Numbered from the stretch's first letter, positions 45,963 to 55,555 are shown. The stretch: DNA of 64,000 nucleotides from Caldifermentibacillus hisashii (GCF_027568575.1 NZ_JANUVP010000021.1); one strand, 5' to 3'. The notes: generated from the sequence alone by a model not told the origin. Numbers and translations: made by a program.

Positions 45963-48263
45963 TTATAACCTGACTCCACTTTCTTTCTTCATCATTGGAA
46001 CGATTAAACTTGATTGTTCACTTACCTGAAATGTTTTACTGTAAACAGAAACTTTTAATGGATTTCCGCTGATTTCAATGACGATACGCTCTTTTTCAAC
46101 TTTCAAATGAATCGCCCTTCCACAATATTGGAGTGAACATTCGTATCCTTCCCACTTACTGGGTAAAGCCGGGTTAAAATGAAGACCATCTTCTTTTATT
46201 CTAAGACCTGCAAAGCCAAATACGATGGCTAACCACGTACCGCCCATATTCGCCAGATGAAGACCATCTTTTGTGTTTCCATGGGTGTTGTCCAAATCAA
46301 GTCGGGCCGTTTCAATAAAGTATTGATAGGCTTTTTCAATGTCACCTATTTTCGCTCCCATAATGCTAAAGATACAAGATGAAAGCGAAGAATCATGGGT
46401 CGTGATTCCTTCATAGTAAAAATATGAATTTGTCATTGTTTCTTCGGTTACTTCATCTTCTAAAAGAAAATGGGCTAAAACCGTATCCGCCTGTTTGCAT
46501 ACTTGATACCGATATAAAGTTAACGGATGATAATGCAGCAGTAACGGATAATGATCCTTTGGTGTATGTTCAAAATCCCAAACCGCCTTTTGTAAAAACG
46601 TGTCGTCTTGCGGATTGATTTTTAATTGCTCATCATAAGGTAAAAACATTTTTTTTGCCGCTTCTTGCCACATGTCCGGCTCATCGTTCTCTAACTGAAT
46701 TTTTTCTTTTAGTTCTGCCAGTAACTCCGGCGCATCTTTTTCCAGCTTTTTAAATGCCTTTACCGCCCATTTCAAATTGTACTTAGCCATCACATTCGTA
46801 TAGTAATTGTTATTGACAATGGCCGTATATTCATCCGGACCGGTAACCGCATCGATTTTAAACTGCCCCCCGGTAAAATGACCGACTTCCAACCAAAGTC
46901 TGGCTGTTTCAAATAACAATTCGGCAGCGTACGAACGAAAGAACGCTTCATCCTTTGTCGCTAAGTAATATTGCACAAATCCGTAGGCGATATCGGCACT
47001 TATATGGTATTGGGCAGTTCCGGCGGGAAAATAGGATGAACATTCTCCACCGGCAATCGTCCGCCACGGAAATAAAGCGCCTTTTCGATGACCCATTTCT
47101 TTTGCACGCTTTCTCGCATGATCCAAAATGGAATAACGATACAAGAGCAACTGCTTGGCAATTTCCGGTTTGGTCATAATAAAGACGGGAAGCATATAAA
47201 TTTCTGTATCCCAGAAATAATGACCTTCATACCCTTCTCCGGACAAACCTTTCGCGGCAATATTTGAAAGCGGATCTCGCCCGGCCGACTGAAGCAGATG
47301 ATAAAGATTAAAGCGGATTCCTTCCTGGACTTTATCATCCCCATGAATAACGATATCGGCATGGTTCCAAAATTTTTGTACATAATCAATTTGTTCGCTA
47401 AGTAATTCTTCAAAAGTTACGGTCTTTAATTGATTTTGAAGATCTATGCCCTTTTCGCTAAGATTTTCACCATGTCTGCGTGTGTCAACATAAATATTTC
47501 GTTTTTCCACTGTTCTTGGTTTGTCAAGGAAAAATTCAATTGTTGTTTCAACGGATTGGTCCCTCACCTGATCCGTTCGTGTTCCCTCAACATATTGATA
47601 AGATGTAATACAGGCTGTTTGTAACCCGGAATTTGTTGTTTGATTGACAACAACCGCATACTCTCCAACCATTTTCGATTCGATTGTAGTCAGTAATTTT
47701 CCATGCCCGGACCCTACACGCGGATCATTTTCATTGACATAATTTTTGACATCCCCATTGACAGTAGAGACTATTTTTACCTTACCAAAAAAATTAATCG
47801 GTTCAATTTTTATTTGTATAGAAAACAGCTCTTTCTTCTCGAAGGAGACAAATCTACGAAAATATGATTTCAGCTCTTTTCCTTTGGGCGAGCACCAATG
47901 AATCAAACGTTCCGTATAGCCTTTGTCAAGGTGCAGCTTTCGTTCATATGCCTTTACTTCACCGGTAAACAGATTGAAAGGTTCTTCATCTGTACCTAAC
48001 AAAATATTCACTTGCCCGGCATCGATCACATTGACAATTTTTTGCTGGGATGAGGGAAAGCCATACAGTTTTTCCCCGTAAGGAATCTCAGTAATATCAT
48101 AGAAAGCATTGATATAAGTTCCTTTGATCGTAGGGTCCGTTTCCCGATAACCTTCTTCAAAATTTCCCCTGACGCCTAAATATCCATTGGCTAATGAAAA
48201 TAAACTTTCTTCAACAATTAACTGTTCGGGATTAATTGATTGACTCTTTATTGTCCAAGTCAT
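45963..48263 (-). CDS. GH65 disaccharide phosphorylase (maltose/kojibiose/nigerose type)
   Basis: Inverting phosphorylase that splits an alpha-glucosyl disaccharide with phosphate to beta-glucose 1-phosphate and a sugar. The 766 residues cover the N-terminal beta-sandwich, helical linker, (alpha/alpha)6 barrel and C-terminal domain of GH65. The catalytic acid is Glu 478 in VTGPDEYTAIVNNNYYTN. WDTEIYMLPVF and HPLTLYRYQVCKQADTVLA are also conserved. Linkage specificity (alpha-1,2, 1,3 or 1,4) cannot be read with certainty. ATG 48263 is preferred because GGAGTGTTTTGC precedes it; an 11-residue longer frame ignores that site. First gene of the importer operon. Confidence 0.9.
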   Translation of the reverse strand: MTWTIKSQSINPEQLIVEESLFSLANGYLGVRGNFEEGYRETDPTIKGTYINAFYDITEIPYGEKLYGFPSSQQKIVNVIDAGQVNILLGTDEEPFNLFTGEVKAYERKLHLDKGYTERLIHWCSPKGKELKSYFRRFVSFEKKELFSIQIKIEPINFFGKVKIVSTVNGDVKNYVNENDPRVGSGHGKLLTTIESKMVGEYAVVVNQTTNSGLQTACITSYQYVEGTRTDQVRDQSVETTIEFFLDKPRTVEKRNIYVDTRRHGENLSEKGIDLQNQLKTVTFEELLSEQIDYVQKFWNHADIVIHGDDKVQEGIRFNLYHLLQSAGRDPLSNIAAKGLSGEGYEGHYFWDTEIYMLPVFIMTKPEIAKQLLLYRYSILDHARKRAKEMGHRKGALFPWRTIAGGECSSYFPAGTAQYHISADIAYGFVQYYLATKDEAFFRSYAAELLFETARLWLEVGHFTGGQFKIDAVTGPDEYTAIVNNNYYTNVMAKYNLKWAVKAFKKLEKDAPELLAELKEKIQLENDEPDMWQEAAKKMFLPYDEQLKINPQDDTFLQKAVWDFEHTPKDHYPLLLHYHPLTLYRYQVCKQADTVLAHFLLEDEVTEETMTNSYFYYEGITTHDSSLSSCIFSIMGAKIGDIEKAYQYFIETARLDLDNTHGNTKDGLHLANMGGTWLAIVFGFAGLRIKEDGLHFNPALPSKWEGYECSLQYCGRAIHLKVEKERIVIEISGNPLKVSVYSKTFQVSEQSSLIVPMMKKESGVRL

Positions 48264-48348
48264 GCAAAACACTCCGATGTTCATTTTTATTAACAAATTA
48301 TTTAACCGCTATCTGTTACATTTCTGTGATTCTATTTGTATTCTAGGG

Positions 48349-48362
48349 TGAAATCGTTTACA
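48349..48362. promoter_or_regulatory. cre site between GH65 and AraC genes
   Basis: TGAAATCGTTTACA matches TGNAANCGNTNNCA exactly. On the minus strand it overlaps a candidate promoter TTGTAA-N17-TACAAA for the GH65 operon, so CcpA repression in glucose is likely. Confidence 0.7.
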
Positions 48363-48414
48363 ATTATATTAAGTTTTTTAGGATTTTGTTAATATTTTTA
48401 GGAAATTAGGTGGT

Positions 48415-49164
48415 ATGATGGATGCCTCCCTACAAAAGAAAATTGTCAAACAATATTACAAAGCAAGAATTGAAAACCAAAAAAACGAATACTTACATCC
48501 CTCCTATCAACTTGAACAAAAACTAATTACTGCGATTAAGTTGGGAAATGAGAAGGAAGCCATCAGCACATTAAAGGAAATTAACAAACAAAAACGTGCA
48601 AAATTGGCGAATAACACCCTCCGATCGTTAAAAAATTCTTTAATCGGTTCTTGTACAATTTTTACACGAGCTGCCATCCAGGGCGGGCTTCATCCGGAAA
48701 GTGCCTACAATTTAAGTGATGTTCTCATTCAAGAAATCGAGAGTATGGATGATCCTGCTAAGCTTGAAGAGTTTGAAATAAATATGATCTATACTTTTAT
48801 TCGGGAATTAAAAAATGAACAATTACCAAAGTACACCAATATTGTTATGCAAACAATTTCGTATATTCATGAACATATTCTTCATGAGCTTTCTTTAGAA
48901 AAAATTGCAAAGGATTTATATATTCATCCAAGCTACCTTTCTAATATTTTTAAGAAGGAGACCGGGACAACAGTTAGCAATTATATTAATCAAAAGAAAA
49001 TTGAGGAATCCAAATACTTCCTGTTGCATTCCGAACTATCAATCTCTGATATTTCAAACCTTTTCCGTTTTTGTAATCAAAGTTATTACACCGCCTTATT
49101 TAAAAAATATACCGGTGTCACCCCAAAAGACTTTCGCGAGCTTAATCATCAAAATGAATCGTAA
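48415..49164 (+). CDS. AraC-family transcription regulator
   Basis: A 249-residue regulator. The C-terminal 100 residues are a double helix-turn-helix AraC domain (ISYIHEHILHELSLEKIAKDLYIHPSYLSNIFKKETGTTVSNYI, then LSISDISNLFRFCNQSYYTALFKKYTGVTPKDFR). The N-terminal part is helical without a cupin sugar-binding motif, similar to YesN-like C-terminal regulators lacking the receiver domain. It is divergent from the GH65 operon and probably controls it. Two adjacent ATG codons lie at 48415 and 48418 behind AGGTGGT. Confidence 0.88.
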   Translation: MMDASLQKKIVKQYYKARIENQKNEYLHPSYQLEQKLITAIKLGNEKEAISTLKEINKQKRAKLANNTLRSLKNSLIGSCTIFTRAAIQGGLHPESAYNLSDVLIQEIESMDDPAKLEEFEINMIYTFIRELKNEQLPKYTNIVMQTISYIHEHILHELSLEKIAKDLYIHPSYLSNIFKKETGTTVSNYINQKKIEESKYFLLHSELSISDISNLFRFCNQSYYTALFKKYTGVTPKDFRELNHQNES

Positions 49165-49721
49165 TTAAAGGGTTTGGACTTGTCTGGCTATCCGACATCG
49201 GCAAGCTGTTGACTTGATCGGTGCAACTGACTATCGATCCGAAATCTACCGGGAGTTTTAATAGGAGCAAGTGTTTTTACTTGATAACTAACTCGTATCG
49301 GCTGCCTATTGAGTTGACCGGTGCAACTGACTATCGATCCGAAATCTACCGGGAATTCTAATAGAGAGCAAGTGTTTTTACTTGATAACCGACTCGTATC
49401 GGCTGCCTATTGAGTTGACCGATGCAACTGTAACGGGTTTTGACTTGACAGACGATTCGACATTTAAGGGCTTGGCGTTAAGCGAATAAGATAGGAAGAA
49501 CAAGTCATATAACTTGTTGAAAATATGAGCTCCGCCGGCGATTAAATAAAGTGGGAAAACGCCCTGCTACTGCAGACGCATGTTTTCGTTTGCACATCAT
49601 TGAGCATTTTTATAGAAATGCATTATCGGCACTTGACTCTATGAAACATGTATCATGCTTTTTTTCACTTCTTTTTGTAAAATAAATATATTATAGTGGT
49701 TCTTATAGGAGGTTTATCGGA
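49165..49721. other. Intergenic region araC-type gene - yojF
   Basis: 557 bases without a gene. The first half is a roughly 100-bp tandem repeat (49196-49440). The rest has no clear feature except the yojF ribosome site AGGAGG near 49708. Confidence 0.5.
49196..49440. repeat. About 100-bp tandem repeat, 2.5 units
   Basis: GTGCAACTGACTATCGATCC occurs at 49221 and 49321, and GATGCAACTG at 49421. Between them GAAATCTACCGGGA, AGCAAGTGTTTTTACTTGAT and CTCGTATCGGCTGCCTATTG recur. AAGTGTTTTTACTT in each unit is a small palindrome. Confidence 0.85.
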
Positions 49722-50069
49722 ATGCAAGCCATTGAAAAATCGGAAGTACAAAAACTTATCGATCAATTTTTGAATGAAGATGTTTATATCCATATAGAAA
49801 CGACAAATGGCGCTTATGCCACCCATAATGATCCATCCTTTTTCAATGCAAGTGCGTTTATCCGAAATGCACGAATTCGTTATGAGCGGGGGAATATTAC
49901 TGGTGACGGGCCGTTCCGAGTTGGTTTGAAAATGGAACTTGGCTGGATTTACGGGGAAGGTCTGACCCATTATGAATTAGATGAACAAGGTCGGCTGTTG
50001 ATGGCAGGACTTGACCATACCGGAAAATTAGCGATTGCGTTTGAAATTAGCCGGACACCTTTTGAGTAA
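49722..50069 (+). CDS. yojF: DUF1806 protein YojF
   Basis: A 115-residue beta-rich protein of the DUF1806/YojF family, found next to bshB2 in Bacillus. Function unknown, possibly linked to bacillithiol. Sequence features include VYIHIETTNGAYATHNDPSFFNASAFIRNARI and GPFRVGLKMELGWIYGEGLTHYE. ATG 49722 follows AGGAGGTTTATCGGA. Confidence 0.9.
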   Translation: MQAIEKSEVQKLIDQFLNEDVYIHIETTNGAYATHNDPSFFNASAFIRNARIRYERGNITGDGPFRVGLKMELGWIYGEGLTHYELDEQGRLLMAGLDHTGKLAIAFEISRTPFE

Positions 50070-50225
50070 AAAATGTTGCGCTAAATTTTTGAAACAGGCG
50101 TACAAACTTATTGAAAGAAGGATTTTGATTTTTTAAAAAAAGAGCATTAAATTTTTGAAAGAAAGGTTTTGACTTTTTGAAGGGGAACGCTAACCTGCTC
50201 TAACTTCTTGAAAGGAGAATGATCG

Positions 50226-50900
50226 ATGATTGAAAATGAAAGACATGTCCTAGTCGTATTCCCTCATCCGGACGATGAAGCATTTGGCGTATCAGGTACG
50301 ATTGCTTCTTTTGTCAAGCAAGGGACACCGGTAACGTATGCTTGTTTAACGCTGGGTGAAATGGGGCGAAACCTTGGAAACCCTCCCTTTGCCACTAGGG
50401 AATCATTGCCAAAAATTAGGAAAACCGAATTACAAAACTCGGCAAAAGCAATGGGTGTAAAAGATCTCCGAATGCTTGGTTTGCGTGATAAAACCGTTGA
50501 ATTTGAAGATGAGGAAAAACTGGCTGACCTGATTTCCGAAATGATTGACGAATTAAACCCAAGCTTAATCATAACTTTTTATCCGGGTTATTCGGTTCAT
50601 CCGGATCATGAGGCAACCGGTCGGGCCGTCGTTCGTGCTGTGAGCCGCATTGCGAAAGAGGAACGCCCCAAACTTTACTGTGTCGCTTTTTCCAATAATT
50701 GTGAGGAAGAGTTAGGCAAACCGGATATTATCCATGATGTCTCGCAAGCAGCTAAGGAAAAACTGGGCGCTATCCAAGCACACAAAACTCAAACAGCTTT
50801 CTTTTACGATAATATGGCAAAAAGATTGGAAGCAAAAGACCCGGATGCTTTAAAATGGTTGCAATATGAACGGTTTTGGACTTATAAGTGGAATGATTGA
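50226..50900 (+). CDS. bshB2: Bacillithiol biosynthesis deacetylase BshB2
   Basis: PIG-L/LmbE-family zinc deacetylase that removes acetyl from N-acetylglucosaminyl malate in bacillithiol synthesis. The 224 residues have the metal motif PHPDDE (His 14, Asp 16/17) and a downstream HPDHEATG with the third ligand. A partner BshB1 acting in the main pathway is normally elsewhere. Start ATG 50226 is the last of several AAAGGAG-like sites upstream. It is 156 bases after yojF. Confidence 0.93.
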   Translation: MIENERHVLVVFPHPDDEAFGVSGTIASFVKQGTPVTYACLTLGEMGRNLGNPPFATRESLPKIRKTELQNSAKAMGVKDLRMLGLRDKTVEFEDEEKLADLISEMIDELNPSLIITFYPGYSVHPDHEATGRAVVRAVSRIAKEERPKLYCVAFSNNCEEELGKPDIIHDVSQAAKEKLGAIQAHKTQTAFFYDNMAKRLEAKDPDALKWLQYERFWTYKWND

Positions 50901-50938
50901 ATTTCTAACGGATTTCATGGGAGTTTGTTTTGCAATGC

Positions 50939-51874
50939 GAAACAAACCACACTCGTCGGCAAAGTTGTGCTTTTCTCGGCCCAAGATGGTGACGAGATTG
51001 ATTCTCGTCGCCAAAATCGGGTGTTTTTTACCTCAAAATGGTGACGAGATCGGGGCTCGTCGCCAAAATCGGGCATTTTTCACTTCAAAAAGGTGACGAG
51101 ATTAGGTTTCGTCGCCAAAATTGAGAGGTTTTCGACCAAAAACGGTGACGAGAACAAGCCTCGACGCCAAAAACGAGCATTTTTCGCCTCAAAACGGTGA
51201 CGAGATTAGGTTTCGTCGCTAAAATTATGCGTTTCTTGCCTTAAAATAGCGACGAGAAAGGGTCTCGTCGCCAAAATCGGACATTTTTTACCTCAAAATG
51301 GTGACGAGATTGATTCTCGTCGCCAAAATCGGGCGTTTTTTACCTCAAAAAGGTGACGAGATTAGGTTTCGTCGCCAAAATTGAGAGGTTTTCGACCAAA
51401 AACGGTGACGAGAACAAGCCTCGACGCCAAAAACGAGCATTTTTCGCCTCAAAACGGTGACGAGATTAGGTTTCGTCGCTAAAATTATGCGTTTCTTGCC
51501 TTAAAATAGCGACGAGAAAGGGTCTCGTCGCCAAAATCGGACATTTTTTACTTCAAAACGGTGACGAGAACGGGTCTCGTCGTCAAAATAGTGCGTTTTT
51601 CACTGGAAAATGGTGACGAGAATAGGTTTCGTCGCCAAAATCGGATGTTTTTCGCCCAAAAAAGGTGACGAGATCGGGGCTCGTCGTCAAAATTGAGTAA
51701 TTCCCACCCAAAAATGGCGACGAGAAAGGGTCTCGTCGCCAAAATCGGGCATTTTTCACTTCAAAAAGGTGACGAGAATTGGTTTCGTCGTCAAAAAAAG
51801 GAGTTTCCCGGCTCAAAATGACGGCGAGAACAGACTTTGTCGCCAAAATAGACCGCTGCTCGGACATTTCCTCC
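50939..51874. repeat. 52-bp tandem array, about 18 units
   Basis: GACGAG (or a one-base variant) recurs at 50991, 51043, 51095 and every 52 bases to 51823, with no insertion or deletion. A degenerate unit precedes it. The unit has a hairpin core, GACGAGA with TCTCGTC around a variable 5-8 base loop, then GCCAAAAT, a variable 7-base block, TTTTTNNC and CAAAANNGGT. Units 51095-51298 are repeated almost exactly 260 bases later (five units), showing block duplication. It fills the space between the converging bshB2 and acyl-CoA dehydrogenase genes. No cas genes or distinct repeat/spacer structure, so not CRISPR. Frames through it are not coding. Confidence 0.95.
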
Positions 51875-51933
51875 CCAATTTTATCCAAAACTCCCTCTTG
51901 GTTCGTTTTAAGTGATTCACCCCATGCTCATTC

Positions 51934-53613
51934 TCAATGATTGTTTACCTTATACAAAATTTCCTTCACCTCACGAACAATCTCAAAAAAATGCTTGTGC
52001 GGTAACATTTCCTGATCCAGCCCGTGATCACCGTAAATATAATCAATAAAAATTTTCGCAATTACCTCATCCCGGTCATTTTCCACTCGCTCAATCGCAT
52101 GCACGGTAAGCAGCAAATTGGTCATTTCACTGGCTACTCTTTTTGCGTGATAAGTTAGAACAGGTTCATCCGCCGTAGCAAGGACAACCAACATTCGCTT
52201 TAATTTTGTCAATCGTTCCTGAATGATTGCCAACCTGCCATTTTCAAAAGACAGATTCTCTAATTTTTCCCCAATCTGTTTCAAGAAAATACTATCCACT
52301 CGATACTTCTTTATTAAACGGAGGACTTCAAGCCCGAGAATATTGGCGGTACCTTCCCAGACGGTCAACACCTGGGCATCGCGCAAAAGCCTCGGCGTGA
52401 CAAAATCTTCAATATACCCGTTTCCGCCGTGAGTTTCGATGGCGGTATGGGTAAAAGCAATTGCTTCGTCTGCAGTCCTTGCTTTTAACAAGGCAATATA
52501 CAAACGATTCAAGGCGATTTGTTCCTCGGTTGCCATCTCCGGGTTTTGCATAACATAATCAAACAACTCAATTGCTTCAAACAAGGCAGACAGCTCGACT
52601 TCATAGCGGACTTGTAATGTTGCCAATGTTTCTTGCACCATCGGATATTGAATGATAGGATTTCCAAAAGCCGAGCGCCAATCGGCATATTCCACCGACT
52701 CCTTCAAAGCCCGCTTCATAATGCCTAGCGAGGCAATTGCATTACAAACACGCGATAAATTTAATGCTTCCATCATATAATAGAACCCTTTTTTCTCATC
52801 ACCAACAAGATAAGCTTTTGCCCCGTCAAACTCAATTTCCGCAGATGGTACCGCCCGGACACCCAATTTATCTTTTAATCTCCTAACTTGAATATGATTT
52901 AGCGAACCATTCTCTTTTCGCCACGGAACTAAAAACAGGCTTAATCCTTTGGTACCCGGACCGTTCCCATCAATCCTGGCCAATACCGCCGCTACACCAC
53001 ATTGACCGGCATTGGAGGCAAAATATTTCTCCCCGTAAATTCGGAAATGGTCGCTTTCTCGAATTGCCCTCACCTCATTAGCACCCACATCGGATCCGCC
53101 CTGCCGCTCGGTCAAAAAGGTAGCCCCTTCATACAATTCCACCTCACCCGTTGATAACACATGGGGCAAGAAGCGCGCCTTCAGTTCATCGTCCGCATAA
53201 TGTTCGATCAAATAAGCAACCGCCATCGTCAATGTTACCGGACAATAAAACCCCGGCTCCACTTGAGATAACAAATAACCTTGGGCATAACTATACAGAT
53301 AATTTCCTTTTTGGCCCAGCTCAGGTATTTCCTTATGAACATAGCCGACAATCCCCGTATTATATGTGTCTGCTACCGTCTTTTTATAACCTTCATTCAC
53401 CCAAATCTCGGAAACTTCTTCCCCAAATTTATTATATTTTATTAGTTTCGGCTGCCCCTCCCGATCGGTATGAACCGCATGTATATCAAATTCCCGGTAA
53501 CACTTATCATAAAACTTCTCCAACTCACCGACAGCATATTCATACAAAGCCGGGTTCAATTTTTTCTTTAAAATTCGTAACAAAACCTGTTCTTGTAAAA
53601 AAAACTCACGCAT
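51934..53613 (-). CDS. AidB-like acyl-CoA dehydrogenase family protein
   Basis: A large 559-residue acyl-CoA dehydrogenase homolog. Besides the N, middle and C domains of the family it has a long C-terminal helical extension, as in AidB and some long-chain enzymes. FAD-binding region: YEGATFLTERQGGSDVGANEV (about 157-177). The catalytic position lies in VLTVWEGTANILGLEVLRLI (Glu about 420). GGNGYIEDF is conserved. It overlaps the ligase gene by one base (TAATG), so it is translated with it. Substrate unknown. Confidence 0.88.
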   Translation of the reverse strand: MREFFLQEQVLLRILKKKLNPALYEYAVGELEKFYDKCYREFDIHAVHTDREGQPKLIKYNKFGEEVSEIWVNEGYKKTVADTYNTGIVGYVHKEIPELGQKGNYLYSYAQGYLLSQVEPGFYCPVTLTMAVAYLIEHYADDELKARFLPHVLSTGEVELYEGATFLTERQGGSDVGANEVRAIRESDHFRIYGEKYFASNAGQCGVAAVLARIDGNGPGTKGLSLFLVPWRKENGSLNHIQVRRLKDKLGVRAVPSAEIEFDGAKAYLVGDEKKGFYYMMEALNLSRVCNAIASLGIMKRALKESVEYADWRSAFGNPIIQYPMVQETLATLQVRYEVELSALFEAIELFDYVMQNPEMATEEQIALNRLYIALLKARTADEAIAFTHTAIETHGGNGYIEDFVTPRLLRDAQVLTVWEGTANILGLEVLRLIKKYRVDSIFLKQIGEKLENLSFENGRLAIIQERLTKLKRMLVVLATADEPVLTYHAKRVASEMTNLLLTVHAIERVENDRDEVIAKIFIDYIYGDHGLDQEMLPHKHFFEIVREVKEILYKVNNH

Positions 53614-55127
53614 TACCGTTTCACTCCTTCACGCAATGGTTGTTTTAAAATTTTTCCTGTGGTATTCCGCGGCAGTTCATCAATTTGTTCATATAAACGC
53701 GGGATTTTGAAACCAGCAACTTTGTCTTTTAAAAATTCTTTACAAACGGTATCCAAATTCTGAATTGGTTTATTCGCAACTATGAAGGCTTTGACCGTCT
53801 CGCCCCACTCCGGATGAGGAACACCGATGATGGCCACATCAACAATATCCGGATGGGTTTTCAATATGTTTTCAATTTCTGCCGGGTAAATATTGACACC
53901 GCCGGAAATAATCATGTCCTTTTTCCGGTCAACAATCCAGATATACCCATCTTCATCAAATTTGGCCATATCTCCTGTATAAATCCAGCCGTCTTTCAAT
54001 GTTTCCTTTGTTGCTTTTTCATTTTTGTAATAACCAACCATATTCCCTTCACCACGTAACAAGATCTCACCAATTTCACCCGGCTTAACATCTTCCCCGT
54101 TTTCATCAACAATGCGAATTTCACAATTAAGTGCAGCCCTTTTCCCCACACTGCCGGCCTTATGCGCATGGTCTTCCGGACTTAAATACGTACCGTTCGG
54201 ACCCGCTTCCGTTAATCCGTATACACACATTAATTGATTGGTTTTAAACTTTTTTTGAATCAGTTGAACTTCTGTTGCGGATAACGGGGCAGCTCCATAC
54301 ACCCAACGTTTGACACTTGATAAATCATAATCATCAATGTCAGGTTGATTGGCAGTTGCCAAATAAGCAATAGGTGCTCCGAAGAAATGCGTAATTTTTT
54401 CACTGGAAACAAGTTTCAACAGTAAATCCGGCGTAAAGGTAGGTGCTAAAACATGAGTAGCGCCGACGTAAGTACCTGCTATAAAAAATAAGTGCAACGG
54501 CGCAGAATGACTGAGCGGCATCATGTGCAAAAGCCGGGATTCATTATTTATTCCGGTTTCAATACACATCATCGTTGCAACCGTTAAAATGTTGCGATTG
54601 GAAAATAAAACACCTTTTGGCTGACCGGTTGTACCGGATGTATAGAGAATCGTAGACAAATCATCTTCTTTAAGATGGCAATCAACCAAATTAGTGGAAT
54701 CGCTTCCAATCAAATCGTAAATATTCTCTGCTCCACCCACTCCATCCGCAGTTGAAATCCAAGTGACAAGATAGTCATTCGTGAGCGGAGCAACTTGGGT
54801 CCAAAGCAGGTGATGCCCGATAAATGCTTTTGCCTCACTATGTTCGATGATATATTTCAATTCTCCTGTAGACAGTTTTGCGTTGATCGGTACAATGATT
54901 GCCCCCAGTCGTTGTACAGCAAAATAACTATAGACAAATTCTATTGTATTTGGAGAAAATAAAATGACTTTATCTCCCGGCATTATACCGTATGTTTTTA
55001 ATGCGTGGGCGAGCCGGGTAACGTTTTCATCAACCTCCTTGTAAGTGAGTCGATCCGGTCCGGAAATGAAGCCGACCTTGTTTGGAAACTTTCTGGCATT
55101 GCGAGCCAATAATTCTGAAATATTCAT
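53613..55127 (-). CDS. Acyl-CoA synthetase (AMP-forming)
   Basis: Class I adenylate-forming enzyme, 504 residues, that activates a carboxylic acid with ATP and CoA. The P-loop motif is TILYTSGTTGQPKG (about 157-170). The hinge and C-terminal motifs are GWIYTGDMAKFDEDGYIWIVDRKKDMIISGGVNIYPAEIE and the catalytic Lys in NTTGKILKQPLR near the end. The start is one base after the regulator stop, with GGGGAGG inside that gene. Likely feeds the adjoining dehydrogenase. The acid (fatty or branched chain) is not resolved. Confidence 0.93.
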   Translation of the reverse strand: MNISELLARNARKFPNKVGFISGPDRLTYKEVDENVTRLAHALKTYGIMPGDKVILFSPNTIEFVYSYFAVQRLGAIIVPINAKLSTGELKYIIEHSEAKAFIGHHLLWTQVAPLTNDYLVTWISTADGVGGAENIYDLIGSDSTNLVDCHLKEDDLSTILYTSGTTGQPKGVLFSNRNILTVATMMCIETGINNESRLLHMMPLSHSAPLHLFFIAGTYVGATHVLAPTFTPDLLLKLVSSEKITHFFGAPIAYLATANQPDIDDYDLSSVKRWVYGAAPLSATEVQLIQKKFKTNQLMCVYGLTEAGPNGTYLSPEDHAHKAGSVGKRAALNCEIRIVDENGEDVKPGEIGEILLRGEGNMVGYYKNEKATKETLKDGWIYTGDMAKFDEDGYIWIVDRKKDMIISGGVNIYPAEIENILKTHPDIVDVAIIGVPHPEWGETVKAFIVANKPIQNLDTVCKEFLKDKVAGFKIPRLYEQIDELPRNTTGKILKQPLREGVKR

Positions 55128-55128
55128 G

Positions 55129-55518
55129 CTATTCCTCCCCTTTGATTTTATGTAATCGGTTTTGAAAATCGTTCAATAACTCTTCCATTTGACTTTTTAA
55201 CTCCATCATATCCTGAATTTTTTCCTCCACCTCCTTAATCTTTTTCTTACCGTATTGTATTGTTGCTTCCAGTTGTTTTTCCCCGGTTCGGTCCTCGTCA
55301 AAAAGCGTAATCATCTCATGAATTTCTTCTAGCGAAAAACCAAATCGTTTTCCGCGCAAAATTAACCGAAGACGCGCCCGATCCCTTCTTGAATAAACTC
55401 TCTGCCCGCCATCTGTCCTTTTTGGGTGAATTAAACCAATTTCTTCATAATAACGAATCGTCCGCGTACTAATATCAAATTCCTCAGCTAAATTTGAAAT
55501 TGTGTAATGGTCTGCCAT
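55129..55518 (-). CDS. MerR-family regulator of the acyl-CoA operon
   Basis: A 129-residue regulator. The N-terminal winged helix is clear (YTISNLAEEFDISTRTIRYYEEIGLIHPKRTDGGQRVYSRRDRARLRLIL, residues 4-53), followed by a dimer coiled coil (about 80-122). There are no metal-binding cysteines, as in the LiuR/acyl-CoA-sensing group. First gene of a three-gene operon with the ligase and dehydrogenase. Its promoter carries a palindrome it probably binds. Confidence 0.92.
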   Translation of the reverse strand: MADHYTISNLAEEFDISTRTIRYYEEIGLIHPKRTDGGQRVYSRRDRARLRLILRGKRFGFSLEEIHEMITLFDEDRTGEKQLEATIQYGKKKIKEVEEKIQDMMELKSQMEELLNDFQNRLHKIKGEE

Positions 55519-55555
55519 AATACATCACAACTTTCCGAATACTTTTTCCTTATCC

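Noticed and set aside
50939..51874. CRISPR array
   Set aside because: The whole 52-bp unit is semi-conserved, variable parts are short loops and not unique spacers, and no cas genes are near.
51548..51888. Arg/Phe-rich short proteins on the minus strand
   Set aside because: They run through the 52-bp array, whose period is not a multiple of three, and have no start signals.
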